Of a stretch of 64,000 nt of DNA, positions 35,838 through 43,865 are shown piece after piece (within the stretch, counting starts at the first letter, position 1; the number at the start of each line of letters is the position of its first letter). A model generated the notes under the pieces. That model did no database searches. It saw only the letters and a program-made list of their open reading frames with translations, and was not told where the DNA came from. Both the position numbers and the translations under genes were made by a program. The stretch is from Salibacter sp031581065 (GTDB lineage: Bacteria > Bacteroidota > Bacteroidia > Flavobacteriales_G > Salibacteraceae): positions 1 through 64,000 of the forward strand of contig NZ_JAVLBN010000003.1 of the NCBI RefSeq assembly GCF_031581065.1, given 5' to 3'.

Positions 35838-36116
35838 ATGGCAAAAATTACAATTCCAACACCATTGAGAAAATTTACAGATCAGGAAAAAACATTTGAG
35901 TCTAATGCAGAAAATGTGGATACTGCTCTACGTGAATTGGTTGAAAAGCATCCAAAACTCAAATCCCAGTTGTTTAATGATGAAGATGATTTGAGATCTT
36001 TCATTAAGGTTTTTGTTGGAGATGAAGATATTAAAGACCTCAATGAAGGAGAAACAGCGATAAAAAAGGAAACAACGGTTAGTATTGTTCCAGCTATTGC
36101 AGGAGGTAAAAGCTAG
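35838..36116 (+). CDS. MoaD/ThiS-like sulfur carrier protein (CysO-like)
   Basis: 92 residues of ubiquitin-like beta-grasp type: 'AKITIPTPLRKFT' at the start, 'LRELVEKHPKLKSQLF' and 'IKVFVGDEDIKDL' in the middle, 'TTVSIVPAIAGG' near the end, closely following the MoaD/CysO pattern. The Gly-Gly is at 89-90 but two more residues, Lys-Ser, follow (stop at 36114-36116). The adenylation/thiocarboxylation chemistry needs a C-terminal glycine, so the tail must be removed before use. Its stop is 6 bases before the MoeB-like gene. Confidence 0.9.
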   Translation: MAKITIPTPLRKFTDQEKTFESNAENVDTALRELVEKHPKLKSQLFNDEDDLRSFIKVFVGDEDIKDLNEGETAIKKETTVSIVPAIAGGKS

Positions 36117-36122
36117 GTTTTT

Positions 36123-37298
36123 ATGAAGAAAGATGATTTTTTCTCTAAAGAAGAATTAGAAAGGTATAGCCGGCACTTAATCATACCAGAGTTTAATATC
36201 GATGGCCAAAAAAAGCTAAAAAGTGCCAAAGTGCTTGTTGTGGGAACTGGAGGATTAGGAGCTCCTTTATTGCAATATCTCACGGCAGCAGGTGTTGGTA
36301 CAATTGGAGTCGTTGACTTTGATGTTGTAGAAGATAGCAACTTGCAAAGGCAGGTTTTATTTTCAACAGACGATGTTGGTAAACCTAAAACAGAAGCTGC
36401 TGTTGAGCGCATGAAGGGGCTCAACCCTCATATTGAGTTCAAAATATACAACACACAGCTCAACTCTTCAAATGCCCTTGATATTATTAAAGAATACGAT
36501 ATCGTTGCTGATGGGACAGATAATTTTCCAACGAGATATTTAGTAAACGATGCGTGTGTTTTGCTCAACAAACCATATGTGTATGCTTCTATATTCCGTT
36601 TTGACGGTCAGTTAACTGTATTTAATTATCAGTATGAAGATGGAACGACTGGCCCTAACTATAGAGATCTTTATTCAGAACCACCACCACCAGGCCTTGT
36701 TCCCAGTTGTGCTGAAGGAGGCGTTATTGGCGTACTCCCAGGAATATTGGGAAGTTTACAAGCCAATGAAGTAATAAAAGTTCTTTCTGGTGTCGGAGAT
36801 CCGCTTATAGGAAGAATGTTCAGTTTTGATACGCTTGGTTTTGAAACGAGGATATTCAAATTCAAGAAAGATCCCAAGAATCCAATTAGTGGTGAGAATC
36901 CAACAATTCATGAACTTATCGATTATGAGCACTTTTGCGGTATACCTCAACAAGAAGAGGAAGATGCTAAACAAGAAAGTGTTAAAGAGCTTTCAGCAAA
37001 AGAACTAAAAGAGTTGAAAGAGAATGGTGAAGACTTTCAGCTCATTGATGTTCGTGAAGAGTTTGAATACAGAATTTCAAACCTTGGAGGTGAATTGATA
37101 CCACTTAATAACGTTCTAGATGAAGCCGGTAAAATAGCCAAAGACAAAAAAGTCGTTGTTCATTGTAGAACAGGTGCGAGAAGTGGAGATGCAATTCGAG
37201 CTCTCAAGGAAAAGTTTGGTTACGATAACCTCTACAATCTTAAAGGAGGTATATTAGAATATGCTGACGAAATTGATGACTCATTGGCTAAATATTGA
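36123..37298 (+). CDS. MoeB/MoeZ-type adenylyltransferase-sulfurtransferase (ThiF + rhodanese)
   Basis: 391 residues. An N-terminal E1-like domain (1-250) with 'RYSRHLIIPEF', ATP loop 'VVGTGGLGAPLL' (39-50), 'DNFPTRYLVNDAC' and 'VPSCAEGGVIGVLPG' (Cys196), and a C-terminal rhodanese domain (285-390) with active-site Cys348 in 'VVHCRTGARSGDA'. It activates the C-terminus of a sulfur carrier by adenylation and then sulfurates it to the thiocarboxylate. The gene lies 6 bases after the carrier gene, so the carrier is its evident substrate. The paired CxxC zinc motifs of E. coli MoeB are not seen. A terminator follows. Confidence 0.92.
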   Translation: MKKDDFFSKEELERYSRHLIIPEFNIDGQKKLKSAKVLVVGTGGLGAPLLQYLTAAGVGTIGVVDFDVVEDSNLQRQVLFSTDDVGKPKTEAAVERMKGLNPHIEFKIYNTQLNSSNALDIIKEYDIVADGTDNFPTRYLVNDACVLLNKPYVYASIFRFDGQLTVFNYQYEDGTTGPNYRDLYSEPPPPGLVPSCAEGGVIGVLPGILGSLQANEVIKVLSGVGDPLIGRMFSFDTLGFETRIFKFKKDPKNPISGENPTIHELIDYEHFCGIPQQEEEDAKQESVKELSAKELKELKENGEDFQLIDVREEFEYRISNLGGELIPLNNVLDEAGKIAKDKKVVVHCRTGARSGDAIRALKEKFGYDNLYNLKGGILEYADEIDDSLAKY

Positions 37299-37316
37299 CA
37301 CTGTTCATCACTAATA

Positions 37317-37344
37317 CCTGAAGCAACACGCTTCAGGTTTTTTT
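37317..37344. terminator. terminator between the MoeB-like gene and radA
   Basis: CCTGAAGC (37317-37324) and GCTTCAGG (37330-37337) form an 8-bp stem with a 5-base loop, followed by seven T on the plus strand (37338-37344). It ends the plus-strand cysteine cluster; the T-tract touches the radA stop. Confidence 0.85.
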
Positions 37345-38716
37345 ACCCAAAAAGATCAGCAAAAACTTCACCGATTTGCTTCACCATTTTAATCTCGATG
37401 TTGTAGTCTTTTTGGTCGATGCCTTTTTTGTTGTACGAACTGATGTAGATCTTTTCAAAGCCGAGTTTTTCTGCTTCGCTGATTCGTTGATCGCAGCGTG
37501 TCACGGGTCTTATTTCTCCTGAAAGTCCAACCTCGGCAGCAAAGCAGTAATTGGCACTTATCGGCATATCGGCATTGGAGGATAACACGGAACAAACCAG
37601 TGCCAGGTCGATGGCCGGATCATCCACTTTTATTCCGCCCGCGATGTTTAAAAACACATCTTTCGTAGCGAGCTTGAACCCGCAGCGTTTTTCCAGCACA
37701 GCTAAAAGCATTGAGAGTCTGCGCAGGTCAAAACCCGTAGCAGATCGTTGTGGAGTGCCGTAAGCGGCCGTACTCACCAGCGCCTGCGTTTCAATCATCA
37801 TTGGGCGCAAGCCTTCCATTGTTGCGGCAATAGCTGTTCCGCTGAGTGACTGATCGCGGTTACCGATGAATATCTCTGACGGATTGCGCACTTCCCGCAA
37901 GCCGCTCCCTTCCATTTCGTAAATCCCCAACTCGTTAGTCGATCCAAAGCGGTTTTTCACGGATCTGAGCAAGCGATAAATGTGGTTGCGGTCGCCCTCA
38001 AACTGCAAGACACTATCTACCATGTGTTCCAGTATTTTGGGACCGGCAATGTGGCCTTCCTTGTTGATGTGCCCGATGAGGAAAACGGGAATGTTGCTCT
38101 CTTTAGCAAAACGCAACAGTTCGGCTGTGCACTCGCGCACCTGGCTCACGCTTCCCGGAGCGCTTTCGATCAATGAGGTGTGTAGCGTTTGAATAGAATC
38201 CACAATCAGGATGTCAGGTGCTACATTCTTGATGTGTTTGAATATTGTGTCGAGTGATGTTTCGGCCAGTAAAAAAGTATCGGCAGCTTCTTTTCCCATT
38301 CGCTGGGCGCGCATTTTGATTTGCTGCGGACTCTCCTCACCCGAGATGTACAGCACTTTTTTGCCCGGTAGCGAAACGGCTATTTGCAACATCAGTGTTG
38401 ATTTCCCGATTCCGGGCTCACCACCTATAAGCACGAGCGAACCCGGGACGATACCTCCGCCTAAAACGCGATCTAGCTCGTTGTTGTTGGTTGAAATACG
38501 CGGCAGGTTTTCCGTTTCAATTTCGGTCAGAGCCAGCGGTTTGGCAATGGTGTCGTTAGTCGATTCGGTTCTGACCGAAGCGCGCTTTTTATCATTTTTC
38601 GTGATAACTTCCTCTACAAAAGAGTTCCATTCACCGCAGCTGGAGCAGCGTCCAACCCACTTTGGCGATTGCGCACCGCAGTTTTGACAGATGAAAACGG
38701 ATTTCGTTTTAGCCAT
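37343..38716 (-). CDS. radA: DNA repair protein RadA
   Basis: 457 residues: N-terminal zinc finger 'CQNCGAQSPKWVGRCSSC', RecA-like ATPase with Walker A 'GGEPGIGKST', 'LYISGEES', the RadA-specific KNRFG motif in 'SVKNRFGSTNELG', and a C-terminal Lon-like domain ('FAAEVGLSGEIRPVTRCDQR'). RadA drives branch migration in recombination and transformation. Two dispersed motif copies lie within the coding sequence (38525 and 38567), 42 bases apart in opposite orientation. Confidence 0.97.
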   Translation of the reverse strand: MAKTKSVFICQNCGAQSPKWVGRCSSCGEWNSFVEEVITKNDKKRASVRTESTNDTIAKPLALTEIETENLPRISTNNNELDRVLGGGIVPGSLVLIGGEPGIGKSTLMLQIAVSLPGKKVLYISGEESPQQIKMRAQRMGKEAADTFLLAETSLDTIFKHIKNVAPDILIVDSIQTLHTSLIESAPGSVSQVRECTAELLRFAKESNIPVFLIGHINKEGHIAGPKILEHMVDSVLQFEGDRNHIYRLLRSVKNRFGSTNELGIYEMEGSGLREVRNPSEIFIGNRDQSLSGTAIAATMEGLRPMMIETQALVSTAAYGTPQRSATGFDLRRLSMLLAVLEKRCGFKLATKDVFLNIAGGIKVDDPAIDLALVCSVLSSNADMPISANYCFAAEVGLSGEIRPVTRCDQRISEAEKLGFEKIYISSYNKKGIDQKDYNIEIKMVKQIGEVFADLFG

Positions 38717-38731
38717 GCCGCTAAGGTAAAG

Positions 38732-39256
38732 CTATTGGTTTGAATCCAATATTTTTTGCTCTAAAGATGTGGTGGAATAGCCCGGTAAAAAGGCGATTGC
38801 TTCTACTTTTCCGCCATTTTTTTTCACATGGTCAGATCCCACAATGTAGCGTTTATCATTTTGGTCAGAACACTTTGGGTCGTAGTCGCCTCCTTTTACC
38901 AGAACATTAGGTGTGAGCTCATTGATAAGATCAAAAGGTGTTTCTTCATCGAAAATGATGACGGCATCCACAAAAAAGAGAGCTGCCAAAATTGTAGCGC
39001 GTTGATCCTGGTCTTTGATGGGCCTGGCCGGACCTTTATTCAGCGTTTTCACCGATGCATCGCTGTTGAGACCCATTACCAGCTTTGTGCCCAAATCGGC
39101 TGCTTTTGAGAGGTAGTCTATGTGGCCTTTGTGCAAGAGGTCAAATACACCGTTTGTGAATACGACCTTCTCGCCCTGCGACTTCCATTCGGCTACGGTT
39201 CTGACCGCAACCGATTTATCCATGATTTTATGCCTGAGTTGATTTGAGTTTGTCAT
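38732..39256 (-). CDS. rfaE2: D-glycero-beta-D-manno-heptose 1-phosphate adenylyltransferase
   Basis: 174 residues; the cytidylyltransferase-fold half of HldE as a separate protein. 'VVFTNGVFDLLHKGHIDYL' has the HxGH motif, followed by 'LVMGLNSDASVKTLNKGPAR' and 'LVKGGDYDP'. It makes ADP-heptose for LPS inner core. Start at 39256 gives the usual N-terminal helix and overlaps the upstream gene by 29 bases; an ATG at 39223 avoids overlap. The kinase half (rfaE1) is not in the window. Confidence 0.93.
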   Translation of the reverse strand: MTNSNQLRHKIMDKSVAVRTVAEWKSQGEKVVFTNGVFDLLHKGHIDYLSKAADLGTKLVMGLNSDASVKTLNKGPARPIKDQDQRATILAALFFVDAVIIFDEETPFDLINELTPNVLVKGGDYDPKCSDQNDKRYIVGSDHVKKNGGKVEAIAFLPGYSTTSLEQKILDSNQ

Positions 39257-40244
39257 TTTTCCATCGGTTAAACGGTGAAATTAAAGCAAATGACAGCGCG
39301 CCCAAAATAAGGATGAGAATTGTTTGAGCTGTCCACACAATCCACCCGAAGGCTCCGGCTGTATTTTTATCCACTTCGTAAAGTACGAGAATTGCCTGTA
39401 CAGCGAGCGGGTACGCACCAATTCCGCCATTTGTCACTGCGATTGTGATTCCGCCTAGAGCAAAGCCTGTGAGTACGCCCGCAATGGGAACGTCTGATGT
39501 TTCGGGCAACGCGAAGAAGCACAGGTAAAACATCATGAGGTACATCAGCCAAATGAAAATTGTGTGCCCGATGAATGCCCATTTTTTCTTCATGGTGTAA
39601 ATGCTGAGCATCCCGTCAACGATTCCTTTGAGTGTTTTTTGAATGGTTTGAATGAGTTTGTTTTCTGATTTGATTCGGTAGATGAAAACGAGTGATCCTA
39701 TTCCGCCAACCAGTAAAACAACTAACAAAACGAGGATTGTTGTACCGGATATTTTACCAAAAACAGATGCCAGGATATCATTGAGTAAACCCTGGATGAC
39801 TTCGTACTGGAGAAAAACTACCGTGAGGATTGTGGTCATGAGAATGAGTGCATCGGCAACGCGTTCTGCGATAACTGTTCCCAATAATTTTTCAAACGGG
39901 ATATTTTCGTATTTCCGTGCAATTCCACAGCGCGATATTTCACCGAGCCTGGGAACAGCGAGGTTGATAAGGTAGCCGATCATCACAGCAAAAAAGCTGT
40001 TGGTGAAATTGGGCTTGTAACCGAGTGGAGCCAGTGTGAACTTCCATCGGTAAGCGCGACTCATGTGACTGAGGGTTGCTGCTACGAGTGAGAGCCAAAC
40101 CCAACTGTAGTTGGCCCGCTCAAAAGCACCCATAATTTCTGTTTTGTCTTCAGGAGTTAGTGAGGAATAAAAATACCACACGAGAAAAAGACCAAAACCC
40201 AGCGGTATGGCGATTTTCAAAAATCCGGTGAGGTACTTTTTCAT
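39228..40244 (-). CDS. lysylphosphatidylglycerol synthase TM-region family flippase-like protein
   Basis: 338 residues with about eight TM segments. 'HMSRAYRWKFTLAPLGYKPN', 'AVMIGYLINLAVPRLGEISR' and 'GTVIAERVADALIL' match the UPF0104/LPG_synthase_TM family, membrane proteins that resemble the flippase half of MprF. The aminoacyltransferase half is absent. Probably acts on lipids in the inner membrane; substrate unknown. Located between panD and rfaE2 on one strand. Confidence 0.87.
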   Translation of the reverse strand: MKKYLTGFLKIAIPLGFGLFLVWYFYSSLTPEDKTEIMGAFERANYSWVWLSLVAATLSHMSRAYRWKFTLAPLGYKPNFTNSFFAVMIGYLINLAVPRLGEISRCGIARKYENIPFEKLLGTVIAERVADALILMTTILTVVFLQYEVIQGLLNDILASVFGKISGTTILVLLVVLLVGGIGSLVFIYRIKSENKLIQTIQKTLKGIVDGMLSIYTMKKKWAFIGHTIFIWLMYLMMFYLCFFALPETSDVPIAGVLTGFALGGITIAVTNGGIGAYPLAVQAILVLYEVDKNTAGAFGWIVWTAQTILILILGALSFALISPFNRWKNDKLKSTQA

Positions 40245-40250
40245 AGCGAG

Positions 40251-40604
40251 TTAGGGTTTCAAAGTGTTGTTGGTTTCGTCTGGAAAGATAACGGAAGGTT
40301 TGAACTTTTTCGCCTCTTCAAACTCCAGTTGAGCATAAGATATGATAATGATAATATCATTGACTGCAACTTTTCTTGCAGCCGGACCATTGAGGCAAAT
40401 TTCACCACTTCCGCTCTCGCCTTTGATCACATAAGTTTCGAGGCGCTCACCATTGTTGATGTTCACGATTTGCACTTTTTCGCCTTCAATGATGTTTGAG
40501 GCTTTCATCAAGTCTTCATCAATCGTAATGCTGCCGATGTAATTGAGATCGGCCTGTGTAACCTTAACGCGGTGAATCTTAGATTTTACAACTTCAATAA
40601 GCAT
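40251..40604 (-). CDS. panD: aspartate 1-decarboxylase proenzyme
   Basis: 117 residues. Decarboxylates aspartate to beta-alanine for pantothenate and coenzyme A. The self-cleavage site Gly24-Ser25 is in 'LNYIGSITIDEDLM', which yields the pyruvoyl cofactor at Ser25. 'GEKVQIVNINNGERLETYVI', 'LNGPAARKVAVND' complete the family pattern. It lies 40 bases after panC in the same orientation; the two proteins act in sequence. Confidence 0.97.
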   Translation of the reverse strand: MLIEVVKSKIHRVKVTQADLNYIGSITIDEDLMKASNIIEGEKVQIVNINNGERLETYVIKGESGSGEICLNGPAARKVAVNDIIIIISYAQLEFEEAKKFKPSVIFPDETNNTLKP

Positions 40605-40644
40605 AGCTAAATACGCTGATAAATAAAGTGAGCAAAAGTAACGA

Positions 40645-41490
40645 TTAATTCAGGCTGATGTTATCAATCAAACGCACATTTCCGGCAAAAACTGCTATGA
40701 ATGCGCGAGCGGGAACATCAATAGTGCCGTTGAGCAATTCCATCGTTTTAGTGTTGGCAATATTGAAATATTCCAGGTCAAACATCTCCTGTTGATTAAA
40801 AGTCTCTTTGACAGCTTTTTCGATCTCTTCAACCGTTTTTCCTTTTTCTTTCAGATCACGGGCCATGAGGAGTGACTTGTAAATAATAGAGCCTTTCTCC
40901 ATTTGCTCATCAGTGAGTCGCTCGTTGCGAGAGCTTTTTGCGAGTCCGTTCGCTTCGCGCTCAATAGGGCAGCCCACAACATTGACATCGAGACCTTCAA
41001 GTTCAGCCATTTTGCGCACTACCAAAACCTGTTGATAATCCTTTTCGCCAAAGTAAGCATTGTTAGGTTCAATGATCTCGAAAAGTTTTTGAACTACGGT
41101 TCCCACACCATCGAAGTGGCCGGGTCTGAACTCGCCTTCCATTTTCGTAGCTAAAGAGCCAAAAGGATAAGATTTTGACTTTTTGCCTTCTGGATACATG
41201 TCGTCATCGGTAGGAGTGAAAACTACATCACATCCTGCAGATTGCAAATAGTCGATATCCCTTTCAAGTGTACGTGGATATTTTTCGAGATCTTCAGGAT
41301 TATTGAATTGAGTTGGGTTTACGTAAACGCTAACTACTGTGATGTCATTGTCACTTGCCGATCTTTCTACAAGTGCGAGATGGCCGCTGTGCAGTGCGCC
41401 CATGGTGGCAACAAAGCCTATCGATTGATTATTCGCCTGTGCATTTTGCACAACCGATTGCATTTCTTTCTTTGTTCTACAAACTTTCAC
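40645..41490 (-). CDS. panC: pantoate--beta-alanine ligase
   Basis: 281 residues. Joins pantoate and beta-alanine with ATP through a pantoyl-adenylate. Visible motifs: 'VATMGALHSGHLALVE' (HxGH nucleotide site), 'VSVYVNPTQFN', 'GVGTVVQKLFEII', 'AYFGEKDYQQVLVVRKM' and 'GLAKSSRNERL' (KMSKS-like loop). Overall length normal. Head of the panC-panD-flippase-rfaE2-radA series. Confidence 0.97.
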   Translation of the reverse strand: MKVCRTKKEMQSVVQNAQANNQSIGFVATMGALHSGHLALVERSASDNDITVVSVYVNPTQFNNPEDLEKYPRTLERDIDYLQSAGCDVVFTPTDDDMYPEGKKSKSYPFGSLATKMEGEFRPGHFDGVGTVVQKLFEIIEPNNAYFGEKDYQQVLVVRKMAELEGLDVNVVGCPIEREANGLAKSSRNERLTDEQMEKGSIIYKSLLMARDLKEKGKTVEEIEKAVKETFNQQEMFDLEYFNIANTKTMELLNGTIDVPARAFIAVFAGNVRLIDNISLN

Positions 41491-41558
41491 GCTTCACTGA
41501 ATTTAGTCAATTTATATTGACAGAGCGCAGGGCAAAGTGGGCAAAACTAATTGAAAAC

Positions 41559-41589
41559 TTGATTTACAAGCCATTTATGCTTAATTTTG
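41559..41589 (+). promoter_or_regulatory. candidate sigma-A promoter (TTG-N20-TAATTTTG)
   Basis: TTG at 41559-41561, 20-base spacer, TAATTTTG at 41582-41589, a full match to the Bacteroidota consensus TTG/TAnnTTTG with standard spacing. It ends 29 bases before the ATG of the starch-synthase-like gene and may also drive DUF4270 and glmS. Confidence 0.6.
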
Positions 41590-41618
41590 TGCGAATTTTT
41601 TGATAAAGAAGGTATAAT

Positions 41619-42446
41619 ATGAGTAAGCCAAGAATTTTATTTGTGTCGCAGGAAATAACCCCCTACCTTCCTGAAAACCAAATGTCAGGTGTGGGGCGTA
41701 ATCTGCCACAAGGGATACAGGAAAGAGGAAAAGAGATCAGGACATTTATGCCCAGGTTTGGCGTAATCAATGAAAGGCGTCATCAATTGCATGAAGTTAT
41801 TCGCCTTTCAGGAATGAACCTAGTGGTAAATGATTTTGATCATCCGTTGATTATCAAGGTGGCATCTATACAACCGGCACGTATGCAGGTTTACTTCATC
41901 GACAACGAAGAATTTTTTCACCGCAAAGCAATTTTTGAGGATAAAGAAGGAAACTTCTTTGAAGACAACGATGAGCGCTCGATCTTTTTTGTTCGCGGAG
42001 TGCTCGAAACAGTAAAAAAACTAGGTTGGTCTCCTGATATCATCCACTGTCACGGCTGGATGACTTCACTTCTTCCAACTTACCTCAAGACTGTTTACAA
42101 AAATGATCCGCTCTTCAATGATACACAGGTTGTTTACAGCGTTTACGACCAACATCCCGATAAAAAGATCGATGATGAAATGATCAACAAAGTGAAGTTT
42201 GACGGTATCGAGCACGATAAAATTTCAGTAATTGAAAAGGCTGATTACAACAACCTTCACAAATTAGCAGTCTCTCATGCCGATGCTGTAATCAAAGGAT
42301 CTGAAAATGTAGATGAAGGAGTGGAAAAGGCAATTAAAGAAGCTGATAAACCGTTCCTCGACTATCAAGACGAAGAATCATACATTGATGCATACTCAGA
42401 ATTTTATGACAAAATACTCGATGAAAAATCGGTTCTTGCCGATTAA
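41619..42446 (+). CDS. glycogen/starch synthase N-terminal-domain protein
   Basis: 275 residues corresponding only to the GT5 N-terminal Rossmann domain: 'ILFVSQEITPYLPENQMSGV' (degenerate KTGGL region reads 'MSGVGRNLPQGI'), 'FMPRFGVINERRHQLHEVI', 'DIIHCHGWMTSLLPTYLKTV'. The C-terminal GT-B half with the ADP-glucose site is absent. Similar short forms recur in Bacteroidota beside panC, so this is unlikely to be a recent truncation; a binding, regulatory or other role is inferred. The next gene overlaps or abuts its 3' end. Confidence 0.85.
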   Translation: MSKPRILFVSQEITPYLPENQMSGVGRNLPQGIQERGKEIRTFMPRFGVINERRHQLHEVIRLSGMNLVVNDFDHPLIIKVASIQPARMQVYFIDNEEFFHRKAIFEDKEGNFFEDNDERSIFFVRGVLETVKKLGWSPDIIHCHGWMTSLLPTYLKTVYKNDPLFNDTQVVYSVYDQHPDKKIDDEMINKVKFDGIEHDKISVIEKADYNNLHKLAVSHADAVIKGSENVDEGVEKAIKEADKPFLDYQDEESYIDAYSEFYDKILDEKSVLAD

Positions 42447-42462
42447 GAGCATTACTACCATA

Positions 42463-43857
42463 ATGTCACAGGCAAAAGGGGTACTCGTTTACCCCTTTTC
42501 CATTTTATTAATTCTTGTTGCTCTTTCTTCCTGCAAAAAGGAAAATAAAGTAGGCGGTCAACTACAGCCCGATAGCGACAAAGTATCAGGCAATGTGGTA
42601 GATACCTTCTCGATAAAAGCCAAAACTGTAAAGGTGGATTCTGTGCGCTCTGATGAAGGTTTTAGAACGCTTCTCGGTGAATACTACGACCCGGTTTTTG
42701 GTCCCACCAAAGCGAGTCTTTTTTTACAGTATCGCCCGTCACAGGTTCAGGTTGACTTTGGTAATCCCAACAACCTAACTTTTGACTCGCTCATAATGTC
42801 ACTTCCCTTTACTGTTGGAACTTCATATTACGGACGAAACAGTTTGAGAGCAAATAACCTCGATCGCGTTTCATTAAAGGTTTATCGAGCCACAACAAAT
42901 GTATTTGCGTCAGACTCAGTTTATTCGAATGGTACGATCAGAACTCCTGGCGGAGCCAGGCAGTTTACTTATGATGAGGGTAACCCGGTTGGTGAAGCAA
43001 CTATTTACACTCCCAATGCTCAAGATACATTCGAGGTTGGAAATAATGCTGAGCCACCACAGTTACGCATAAAGCTCGACTCAACTTTTGGTCAGCAGCT
43101 ATTGACTGCAGGAGCAGGAGTTTACGATAATCAATTAGCTTTCGTCCAGTACCTCAATGGTTTGGTTATCGTCCCTGAAGACAATAATTATTTCCTCGAT
43201 GGCGGACAAATCATGTTCATAGATCCTTTGTCATCGTTCAACCGCATGATAATGCACTATCGCATTGATGATGGATCTGGTCAAAATGCAGAGACTTACG
43301 AGTACATACTGAACGACTCCAGCTCTTATTTCAACCTCTACGAGCACGATTACAGTATGGCACCTTTTCAAATGGATCTGAACGATTATGAAGGTGGACG
43401 AGAAAAGCTGTACATCCAGGCCATGGGGGGAACACGTGTAACACTCGAAATACCGCATATCGAAAACTTCTTTGAAGGTTTTGAAAACGGAGTTATCATT
43501 AACCGTGCTGAGTTACTGCTCCCTGTTGAGCAAAATGACGGCTATAATCGCATAGCTCAATTGAGTATTGGTCAGTTTGATTCAACGCGCACTTTGTTCA
43601 CCATCCCAGATGCGATTGAAGGAACATCACACCTCGATGGTTTTTATGACACAACTAATACACGTTATCGCTTTAATGTGACGCGATATGTTCAAAACCT
43701 GTTCCTCAACCACGAGTCGGGTGAAAATGCTAAATTTGAAGTCGCGTTGTTAACTTCAGGCGAAGGTGTCAACGCTACACGCTCGGTGTTGACAGGCTAT
43801 AACCCTACATCAGGCGCTAAACCTAAAATGAAAATTATTTACACCCCTGTAAATTAA
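42463..43857 (+). CDS. DUF4270 family lipoprotein
   Basis: 464 residues from the ATG at 42463; the frame is open further up and ATG 42421 ('MKNRFLPIKSITTIMSQ') would overlap the previous gene by 26 bases. The signal 'LVYPFSILLILVALSSCKK' has a clear lipobox (LSSC). The beta-rich body ('DTFSIKAKTVKVDSVRSDEG', 'LGEYYDPVFGPTKASLFLQY', 'NRFNVTRYVQNLFLNH'-like end) matches DUF4270, a Bacteroidota outer-membrane lipoprotein family of unknown role. It precedes glmS by 8 bases. Confidence 0.85.
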   Translation: MSQAKGVLVYPFSILLILVALSSCKKENKVGGQLQPDSDKVSGNVVDTFSIKAKTVKVDSVRSDEGFRTLLGEYYDPVFGPTKASLFLQYRPSQVQVDFGNPNNLTFDSLIMSLPFTVGTSYYGRNSLRANNLDRVSLKVYRATTNVFASDSVYSNGTIRTPGGARQFTYDEGNPVGEATIYTPNAQDTFEVGNNAEPPQLRIKLDSTFGQQLLTAGAGVYDNQLAFVQYLNGLVIVPEDNNYFLDGGQIMFIDPLSSFNRMIMHYRIDDGSGQNAETYEYILNDSSSYFNLYEHDYSMAPFQMDLNDYEGGREKLYIQAMGGTRVTLEIPHIENFFEGFENGVIINRAELLLPVEQNDGYNRIAQLSIGQFDSTRTLFTIPDAIEGTSHLDGFYDTTNTRYRFNVTRYVQNLFLNHESGENAKFEVALLTSGEGVNATRSVLTGYNPTSGAKPKMKIIYTPVN

Positions 43858-43865
43858 TCAGTCTT

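Noticed and set aside
43858..43865. glmS ribozyme upstream of glmS
   Set aside because: Only 8 bases separate glmS from the DUF4270 gene, leaving no room for the ribozyme.
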